From: Gaiellasilicea sp963705515 | GTDB lineage: Bacteria; Actinomycetota; Thermoleophilia; Gaiellales; Gaiellaceae | NCBI GenBank assembly: GCA_963705515.1 | Contig: CAVPJV010000008.1 | Location: 310,001 to 374,000 of the forward strand | DNA length: 64,000 nt | Direction of reading: 5' to 3' | In this document: positions 58,797-64,000 of the stretch, piece by piece | How positions within the stretch are numbered: position 1 is the first letter of the stretch | How the letters are laid out: every line of letters begins with the position of its first letter | Notes under the pieces: model-generated | The model's input: only the letters and a program-made list of their open reading frames with translations | Database searches by the model: none | Told to the model about the DNA's origin: nothing | Translations under genes and position numbers: made by a program

Positions 58797-59213
58797 CTAG
58801 AAGCCAGTCGGGAAGACCGGCGCGATCCGGTCCCAGCGGCCGCTCCTGCACGCGTTCTCGTGGGTGAAGCGCGAGTGCACTGTGCGGCCGCGGTAGTCGC
58901 CGTCGAGCACGGCGACGCCCTCGTCGCCGCCGGGGATCTCCGCGCAGCGCTTGGGCGCCGCGACCGGGCCGAACGGATCCGCGACCGCCGTCAGGGCGGC
59001 GCACGCCGCCTCGGGATCGGGGTGGTCGCCGCCCGTCGGCTCGCACTGGAGCGTCCACGTGACCGAGTCGCCCGCCTCGCCGTTCGGCCAGAGCGTCAGC
59101 GTCAGGTCGATCGCCGCATCGGCGCTCGTGTCCCCATCGGAGCCCTCACTGCCGCCGCCGCAACCGGCCGGGACGAGCACGATCAGCGCCGTCAGCGCAA
59201 GCGCTCGCCTCAC
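58797..59213 (-). CDS. SSI-like lipoprotein (second of tandem pair)
   Basis: A 138-residue exported protein. The signal/lipobox reads VRRALALTALIVLVPAGCGG. The mature part (LTLTLWPNGEAGDSVTWTLQ, CEPTGGDHPDPEAACAAL) matches the subtilisin-inhibitor-like (SSI, PF00720) pattern, with cysteines in CEPTGG, ACAAL, KRCAE and NACRSG. It overlaps its paralogue by GTGA. A protease-inhibitor role is suggested by family only. Confidence 0.8.
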   Translation of the reverse strand: MRRALALTALIVLVPAGCGGGSEGSDGDTSADAAIDLTLTLWPNGEAGDSVTWTLQCEPTGGDHPDPEAACAALTAVADPFGPVAAPKRCAEIPGGDEGVAVLDGDYRGRTVHSRFTHENACRSGRWDRIAPVFPTGF

Positions 59214-59626
59214 GCGTTGGGATTGGCGGAGAAGCCCGGCACGAGGAACGCGAGCCGCTTCGCGCGCGAGATCTCGCAGCCGTTCCGCATCCCGATCACG
59301 GTCCAGATGCGGTTGCCCTTGTGGGTGCCGGTGATCAGCGCCTGCTGCGGGCCGCCGTACTGGTCGCTGCAGACGAGGTTCTTGCTGGGCCGTCGAAACG
59401 GCTTCACCAGTCCGTCGAGCTGGCGGCAGATCGTGGCGACGCGCGGGACCGTACCGCCGGCGGGATCGCAGCGCAGCGTCCACGTCTTCGGCTCCCCGGT
59501 GCCGCGGCCCTCGGGCCAGTACGAGATCGTCAGCTGCGTCTCCGGCGTCTGCACCGAGGCGCCCTGACTCGCACCGCACGCGGTAGCGGTGACGACCAGA
59601 ACGGCAATCACGAGGGCGGTGCGCAT
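59210..59626 (-). CDS. SSI-like lipoprotein (first of tandem pair)
   Basis: A 138-residue paralogue of the next gene: signal MRTALVIAVLVVTATACGAS (lipobox TATAC), then LTISYWPEGRGTGEPKTWTL and RCDPAGGTVPRVATICRQLD, with cysteines in a matching order. The identical 138-codon length and the GTGA overlap suggest a tandem duplication followed by drift. Confidence 0.8.
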   Translation of the reverse strand: MRTALVIAVLVVTATACGASQGASVQTPETQLTISYWPEGRGTGEPKTWTLRCDPAGGTVPRVATICRQLDGLVKPFRRPSKNLVCSDQYGGPQQALITGTHKGNRIWTVIGMRNGCEISRAKRLAFLVPGFSANPNA

Positions 59627-59663
59627 GCCGGGAAACACGGTAGCGCGCCGGTAGACTCGCCGG

Positions 59664-60635
59664 GTGCTCAGGGGCAAGAAGATCTTCATCACGGGCGGTG
59701 CAGGCTTCATCGCCACGACTCTTGCCCGTCAGCTGGTCGCTGAAAACGAGATCGTCGCGGCCGACAACATGCACCGCGACGCGCTGTCCGGCACGCCGCT
59801 CGCCGATCACCCCAATTTCACGCTCCAACAGGCCGACGTGCTCGACGCGGACGCGATGAAGGAGCTGTCCGCAGGCGCGACGCACATCGTCCACTGCGCA
59901 GCGATCGCCGGCGTCGACACCGTGCTCGAGAGCCCGGTGCGGACGATGCGCGTCAACGTGATCGGCACCTACAACCTGCTCGAGGCCGCCGTCGGCACCC
60001 TCGACAGCCTCGAGCGCTTCATCGACTTCTCGACGAGCGAGGTCTTCGGCACGCACGCATTCCGGGTCGAGGAGGGGCAGGTCTCGACGATCGGCTCGGT
60101 CGGCGAGGCGCGCTGGACGTACGCGGTCTCGAAGCTCGCTGGCGAGCACATGGCGCACGCCTACCACGACGAGCTCGGCCTGCCGGCTGTGACCCTGCAC
60201 CCGTTCAACGTGTTCGGCCCGGGGCAGATCGGCGGCGGCGCGATCCGCGCCTTCATCGAGAACGCGCTCGCGGGCCGCGACCTGGTCATCCACGGCGACG
60301 GCTCCCAGATCCGCGCCTGGTGCTACGTCGACGACATGGTCGAGGGCACGCTCGCCTGCCTCGAGCATCCGGCAGCACCCGGCCAGACCTTCAACATCGG
60401 CAACCCGCGCGCCACGGTCACGATCTACGACCTCGCGCAGCGGATCCGGCGGCTGACCGGCGCCGACGTCGACATCACCTTCCAGCCGCTCCACTACGCG
60501 GACGTCGAGCTGCGGATCCCGAACGTCGAGAAGGCACGCGAGGTGCTCGGCTTCGAGGCGAAGGTCGACCTCGACGAGGGCCTCGAGAAGACGATCGCGT
60601 GGTATCGAGAGAAGGCACTGGAGCCGCTGGCGTGA
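59664..60635 (+). CDS. NAD-dependent sugar epimerase/dehydratase
   Basis: A 323-residue extended-SDR enzyme. It has KIFITGGAGFIATTLARQLV, IVHCAAIAGVDTVLES, the active-site region FIDFSTSEVFGTHAF and WTYAVSKLAGEHMAHAYHDE (YxxxK), and HPFNVFGPGQIGGGAIRAFI. This matches the UDP-glucose 4-epimerase / NDP-sugar dehydratase group. The gene ends exactly at the start of the palindromic repeat at 60634. Confidence 0.92.
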   Translation: MLRGKKIFITGGAGFIATTLARQLVAENEIVAADNMHRDALSGTPLADHPNFTLQQADVLDADAMKELSAGATHIVHCAAIAGVDTVLESPVRTMRVNVIGTYNLLEAAVGTLDSLERFIDFSTSEVFGTHAFRVEEGQVSTIGSVGEARWTYAVSKLAGEHMAHAYHDELGLPAVTLHPFNVFGPGQIGGGAIRAFIENALAGRDLVIHGDGSQIRAWCYVDDMVEGTLACLEHPAAPGQTFNIGNPRATVTIYDLAQRIRRLTGADVDITFQPLHYADVELRIPNVEKAREVLGFEAKVDLDEGLEKTIAWYREKALEPLA

Positions 60636-60768
60636 GGATGTCTCGTCAGCGGAGCGTGCAGGGTGGCGCGAGGCAAGGACGCAGGGAGCGCCCATATGAG
60701 CAATATGGGCGCGACTGAGGACGCAGCCTCGCGGCGCCCTGCGCGCTCCGCTGACTCAGCGTCTCCTC
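60634..60768. repeat. Long palindromic repeat, family A copy 2
   Basis: Second copy of the family at 15097-15264. The tip is a perfect 10-bp stem, GCGCCCATAT-GAGCA-ATATGGGCGC (60688-60712). The inner arms GAGGCAAGGACGCAGGGAG and GACTGAGGACGCAGC match copy 1; stem-tip bases differ but still pair, which is compensatory change. The outer arms (GTCAGCGGAGCG... / ...CGCTCCGCTGAC) differ from copy 1. It separates the epimerase stop from the aminotransferase. Confidence 0.85.
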
Positions 60769-61841
60769 AGGTCAGCGGCTCCTCGCCCGTCCGCCTAGCC
60801 TTCCCCGAGCTCGGGGAGGAGGAGCTGGCGGAGGTGCGGGCCGTCTTCGAGTCGGGCGCCCTGACGATGGGCCCGAAGGTCGAGGAGCTCGAGCAGCTCG
60901 TCGCGGCTGCGTGCGGCGTCGAGCACGCCGTCGCCGTCTCGAACGGCACCGCCGCACTCCATCTCGCCGTGCTCGCGCTCGGGATCGGCGCCGGCGACGA
61001 GGTGATCGTGCCGGCGTACACGTTCCCGGCGACTGCGAACGTCGTCCGGCTCGCCGGTGCGACCCCGGTACTGGTCGACGTCGATCCCGCCACGTTCAAT
61101 CTCGACGTCGGCAAGGTCTACGACGCGGTGACGCCGCGGACGAAGGCCGTGCTCGCCGTCCATCTCTTCGGACGGCCGCTCGATTGGGAGGCGCTGCAGA
61201 GCGCGGTGCCGCCGGAGGTGCTGCTGCTCGAGGACGCCGCGGGTGCGCTCGGGGCGAAGTGGCGCGGGATGCCCTGCGGCGGGCTCGGTGTTGCCGGCTG
61301 CCTCTCCTTCCACCCGCGCAAGGTCGTCACCACCGGCGAGGGCGGCGCGGTGACGACGAGCGACGCAGAGCTGGCGGCTTCGGTGCGACGGCTGCGCCAC
61401 CACGGGCTCGACGCGGAGGCGGACATCAAGGCGCCGTCGACGAACTACCGGCTCGCGGACATCCTCTGCGCGATCGGGATCCCGCAGCTGCGCCGGCTCG
61501 ACGAGCTGCTGGCGGAGCGGACGCGGATCGCGGAGGGCTACACCGAGCGCCTCAGCGACCTCGTCGACGTCCCGGACGCGGACGAGGGCGACACGCACGG
61601 CTGGCAGGCCTACGTGATCCGGCTCGACCGCAAGGACGAGGCGCTGGAGACGCTCCGCGGCGAGGGAATCGAGGTGCAGATCGGCACCTACGCCCTGCAG
61701 CGGCTCTCCGCCTACCGCGACCAGGGTTCGTTCCCGGGCGCCGAAGCAGCGTTCGACCGCGCGCTCGCGCTGCCGCTGCACTCGCGGCTCACGGACGCCG
61801 ATCTCGACCGCGTCGCGGACGGGATTGCGCGTTTCGCTTGA
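60696..61841 (+). CDS. DegT/DnrJ/EryC1/StrS family aminotransferase
   Basis: A 381-residue (from 60696) PLP enzyme. Core VRLAFPELGEEELAEVRAVF, VSNGTAALHLAVLALGIG, VPAYTFPATANVVRLAG, LLEDAAGALGAKWRGMP and SFHPRKVVTTGEGGAVTT (catalytic lysine). No start codon exists between the repeat and the conserved sequence, so translation must begin inside the repeat at ATG 60696, ATG 60705 or GTG 60663. It probably aminates the sugar made by the epimerase before it. Confidence 0.9.
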   Translation: MSNMGATEDAASRRPARSADSASPQVSGSSPVRLAFPELGEEELAEVRAVFESGALTMGPKVEELEQLVAAACGVEHAVAVSNGTAALHLAVLALGIGAGDEVIVPAYTFPATANVVRLAGATPVLVDVDPATFNLDVGKVYDAVTPRTKAVLAVHLFGRPLDWEALQSAVPPEVLLLEDAAGALGAKWRGMPCGGLGVAGCLSFHPRKVVTTGEGGAVTTSDAELAASVRRLRHHGLDAEADIKAPSTNYRLADILCAIGIPQLRRLDELLAERTRIAEGYTERLSDLVDVPDADEGDTHGWQAYVIRLDRKDEALETLRGEGIEVQIGTYALQRLSAYRDQGSFPGAEAAFDRALALPLHSRLTDADLDRVADGIARFA

Positions 61842-61870
61842 CAAGCGGCGCGTTGTAAGTAAATACTTAC
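61838..61870 (+). promoter_or_regulatory. Promoter and TetR operator
   Basis: TTGACA (61838-61843) and TAAATA (61860-61865) form a good sigma-70-type promoter with 16-base spacing. The palindrome GTAAGTA-AA-TACTTAC (61855-61870) covers the -10 region, a typical autorepressor site. A matching site lies in front of the MFS gene at 62444. Confidence 0.7.
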
Positions 61871-61874
61871 TTCC

Positions 61875-62421
61875 ATGAGTACGACGCACAAGACAGACGG
61901 CCGAGGTCCGCCGGGAGGCCGTGCTCGAGGCCGCCGCGACGGAGTTCTCCCGCAAGGGCCTGCACGGCGCGTCGACCGACGCGATCGCGAAGGCCGCCGG
62001 GATCTCGCAGCCCTATCTCTTCCGCCTCTTCGGGACGAAGAAGGAGCTCTACCTCGCCGCCACGCGGCTGAAGATGGAGGAGGTCTACCAGGCCTTCGAG
62101 CAGGCCTCACGGGGTAAGACGGGCGAGGAGGCTCTGCGTGCGGTGGGTGAGGTCTACCGCGTCCTGATCGAGGACAGGGAGCGGCTCCAGCTGATGCTCC
62201 AGTGCTTCGCGGCCGCCGAGGACGACGTGATCCGCGAGGACCTGCGACACGTCTGGCGCGACCTGGTCGAGCTGATCGAGCGGGTCAGCGGCGCGTCGCC
62301 CGAGGAGGTGAGCACCTTCTTCGCCAAGGGGATGCTCCTGAACGTCCTCGGCGCGATGCGGCTCTACGAGGACCCGACGCCGTGGGGTGACCGGCTGATC
62401 GAAGGCTGCCGGCCCGAGTGA
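61875..62421 (+). CDS. TetR family regulator, frame break near start
   Basis: A TetR repressor. The first codons (MSTTHKT) and the rest (AEVRREAVLEAAATEFSRKG, LHGASTDAIAKAAGISQPYL, FRLFGTKKELYLAATRLKME) are in different frames, joined by one extra base near 61896. Corrected, it is about 182 residues with a normal N-terminal helix-turn-helix and a variable ligand domain. It lies next to the MFS gene and shares operator sequence with it. Confidence 0.87.
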
Positions 62422-62443
62422 TCGTGTTTTTTTGACGCTTGAA

Positions 62444-62459
62444 GAAAGTGATGACTTAC
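62444..62459 (+). promoter_or_regulatory. Second TetR operator before MFS gene
   Basis: GAAAGTGATGACTTAC matches 12 of 16 bases of the operator at 61855, with the ACTTAC arm intact. It lies 20 bases upstream of the MFS start, after a TTGACG hexamer at 62432-62437. The TetR protein likely binds here too. Confidence 0.55.
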
Positions 62460-62479
62460 TAAGGAAGGAGTTGAATCGG

Positions 62480-63877
62480 ATGCAGGCCAAGACGAAGACC
62501 CTCTGGACGTTCGCGATCACGTCGGTCGCGCTGTTCATGGTCGTGCTGGACAACCTCGTGGTCTCGACGGCGCTGCCCGTGATCCGCACCGACCTCGGCG
62601 CGACGATCGAGCAGCTCGAGTGGACGGTGAACGCGTACACGCTCACGTTCGCCGTCTTCCTCCTCACCGGCGCCGCGCTCGGTGACCGCTTCGGTCGCCG
62701 CCGCATGTTCATCATCGGGCTCGTTCTGTTCACCGGGGCCTCGGCGGCGGCGGCGCTGGCTCCCTCGATGGGCGCGCTGATCGCAGCACGCGCCGTTCAG
62801 GGGATCGGCGGCGCGATTGTCATGCCGCTGACGCTGACGATCCTCTCCGCCGCATTCCCCTCGGAGAAGCGCGGCATGGCGCTCGGCGCGTGGTCGGGCA
62901 TCGCCGGCCTCGCTGTCGCGGCGGGCCCTCTCGTCGGTGGCGCCGTCGTCGACGGGATCGCGTGGCAGTGGATCTTCTGGCTCAACGTGCCGATCGGGCT
63001 CGCGGTGATTCCGCTCGCCCGGATGCTCGACGAGTCACACGGTCCCGACAAGGCGCTCGACCTTCCCGGCCTGGGGCTCGCGAGCGGCGGCCTGCTCGGC
63101 CTCGTCTGGGGTCTCGTGCACGGCAACTCGGACGGCTGGAGCAGCCCGCAGATCGTCGCCTCGCTCGCAGCCGGCGTCGTCCTGCTCGCCGCCTTCGTCG
63201 CCTGGGAGGCCCGGGCGAAAGAGCCGATGCTGCCGCTCTGGTTCTTCAAGAACCGGGCCTTCGCGGCCGCCAACGGCGCCTCGTTCGCGATGTACTTCGG
63301 CATGTTCGGTTCGATCTTCCTGCTCTCGCAGTTCTTCCAGACCGCGCAGGGCTACTCGCCCTTCGAGGCCGGGCTGCGGGTGCTGCCGTGGACGGCGATG
63401 CCGATGGTCGTGGCGCCGATCGCCGGTGCGCTCTCCGACCGGATCGGCGGCAGGCCCTTCCTCGCCGGCGGACTCGCCCTGCAGGCGGTCGGGCTTGCCT
63501 GGATCGCGGCCGTCTCCGAGGCAGACGTCAGCTACTCGTCGCTCGTCGGGCCCTTCATCCTCTCGGGGATCGGCATGGGCATGTTTTTCGCGCCCGTGGC
63601 CAACATCGTCCTCAGCGCGGTCGGCCTGCGCGACGAGGGCAAGGCCTCCGGCGTGTCGAACGCGATTCGCGAGGTCGGCGGTGTCTTCGGCGTCGCGGTG
63701 CTCGCGTCGATCTTTGCCCGCGTCGGTGGCTACGAGTCGCCGGCGATCTTCACCGACGGCCTCGTCGCGGCGACCTGGGTCGGCGCCGCGGTCGTCGGCA
63801 TCGGCGCGCTGCTCGCGCTCCTCGTTCCCGGCAAGCAGCGGGCCGGCGCGCGGGTCGGAAGGCTCGAGGCGGCCTAG
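62480..63877 (+). CDS. MFS transporter, DHA2 (EmrB/QacA-type) drug efflux
   Basis: A 465-residue transporter with about 14 hydrophobic helices. Motif A is GAALGDRFGRRRMF; the DHA2 start MVVLDNLVVSTALPVIRTDL and the motif C region GIAGLAVAAGPLVGGAVVDG follow. The ATG at 62480 follows AAGGAAGGAG; an upstream start at 62432 would add 16 polar residues. TetR control and matching operators suggest export of a toxic small molecule or a self-made metabolite. Confidence 0.93.
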   Translation: MQAKTKTLWTFAITSVALFMVVLDNLVVSTALPVIRTDLGATIEQLEWTVNAYTLTFAVFLLTGAALGDRFGRRRMFIIGLVLFTGASAAAALAPSMGALIAARAVQGIGGAIVMPLTLTILSAAFPSEKRGMALGAWSGIAGLAVAAGPLVGGAVVDGIAWQWIFWLNVPIGLAVIPLARMLDESHGPDKALDLPGLGLASGGLLGLVWGLVHGNSDGWSSPQIVASLAAGVVLLAAFVAWEARAKEPMLPLWFFKNRAFAAANGASFAMYFGMFGSIFLLSQFFQTAQGYSPFEAGLRVLPWTAMPMVVAPIAGALSDRIGGRPFLAGGLALQAVGLAWIAAVSEADVSYSSLVGPFILSGIGMGMFFAPVANIVLSAVGLRDEGKASGVSNAIREVGGVFGVAVLASIFARVGGYESPAIFTDGLVAATWVGAAVVGIGALLALLVPGKQRAGARVGRLEAA

Positions 63878-64000
63878 AACGGCTGTTCAGGACGTGTCCT
63901 GGGGACAGTCCCTGGGACACGTCCGTTCAGGTGCAGATGCGGCACCGCGACGATGAGCCCGGTCGCGATCACGGCGAGCGCGGCGAAGCTCGCCCTCAGC
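63874..64000 (-). CDS. C-terminal fragment of a membrane protein (partial)
   Basis: Reading inward from the window edge, one frame gives LRASFAALAVIATGLIVAVP, then HLHLNG and a tail translated from the palindromic repeat, ending at TAG 63874 inside CTAG shared with the MFS stop. The hydrophobic stretch looks like a last transmembrane helix. Most of the gene is outside the window, so nothing more can be said. Confidence 0.35.
   Translation of the reverse strand, partial: LRASFAALAVIATGLIVAVPHLHLNGRVPGTVPRTRPEQPF
63890..63924. repeat. Short palindromic repeat, family C
   Basis: A 10-bp perfect stem (GGACGTGTCC / GGACACGTCC) encloses the palindrome GGGACAGTCCC; the unit is flanked on both sides by GTTCAG. 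It follows the MFS stop by 12 bases and might terminate transcription, but lacks a T-tract and looks like a REP element. Confidence 0.55.

Noticed and set aside
1..64000. tRNA, rRNA or replication origin
   Set aside because: Gaps are short and mostly filled by promoters, palindromes or overlaps. I saw no cloverleaf, rRNA-like or DnaA-box cluster sequence.

Overview
The window is very GC-rich DNA (GTG and ATG starts, tightly packed operons, many 1- to 4-base stop/start overlaps, Ala/Arg-rich proteins). It looks like a chromosomal segment of a high-GC actinobacterium, with an F420/luciferase-like oxidoreductase and winged-helix and secreted families common in soil Actinomycetota. Thermoleophilia is my best guess; that is inference from gene style only, and no rRNA or other taxonomic marker is present. 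I saw no rRNA, tRNA or CRISPR array.

Region 1 (1-15000) is a catabolic super-cluster. A plus-strand trio (Gfo/Idh/MocA oxidoreductase and two amidohydrolases) converges on an eleven-gene minus-strand operon: U32-like protein, solute-binding protein, DppBCDF-type ABC transporter, creatininase-family amidase, muconate-cycloisomerase-like enolase, an unrecognised protein, a third amidohydrolase and an AAC(3)-like acyltransferase. An IclR regulator is divergent from it. Together they suggest import and stepwise hydrolysis of an unidentified amide- or lactam-containing compound. Region 2 (15000-24800) holds a five-gene operon (short FrdA-like flavoprotein, two-subunit class I fumarase, phosphosulfolactate-synthase homologue, winged-helix protein), a LysR/iron-type dehydrogenase pair with a divergent DUF354 gene, and a heavily frameshifted PhoX/DUF839 gene.

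Region 3 (24800-38800) has FlaA1/CapD-type and DegT/StrS sugar enzymes, DedA, a NAGPA-type secreted protein, a radical-SAM pair (one MqnC-like, one with unusual cysteine spacing), a stand-alone TIR-like protein, and assorted regulators and secreted or stress genes. Region 4 (38800-45250) is a sulfate-assimilation island (CysH, CysD, CysN, sulfate-binding lipoprotein, DUF4395). Next to it is a 411-bp duplication of the cysN 3' end joined in frame to an IS110 transposase remnant and carrying a small secreted-protein gene. Region 5 (45250-64000) alternates surface-polysaccharide genes (Wzy-like, PIG-L, flippase, glycosyltransferase, two ATP-grasp proteins, deacetylase-like, epimerase, aminotransferase) with a two-domain multicopper oxidase-ZIP operon behind a probable leaderless promoter, and a TetR/MFS efflux pair with matching operators.

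Four large palindromic repeats sit in intergenic gaps: two copies of one family (15097-15264, 60634-60768), one of a second (57461-57560) and one of a third (63890-63924). Two of them supply a stop or the only usable start codon to the adjacent gene. At least seven genes contain single-base frame breaks although the sequence on both sides stays coding-like, so consensus errors should be considered before calling these genes dead.
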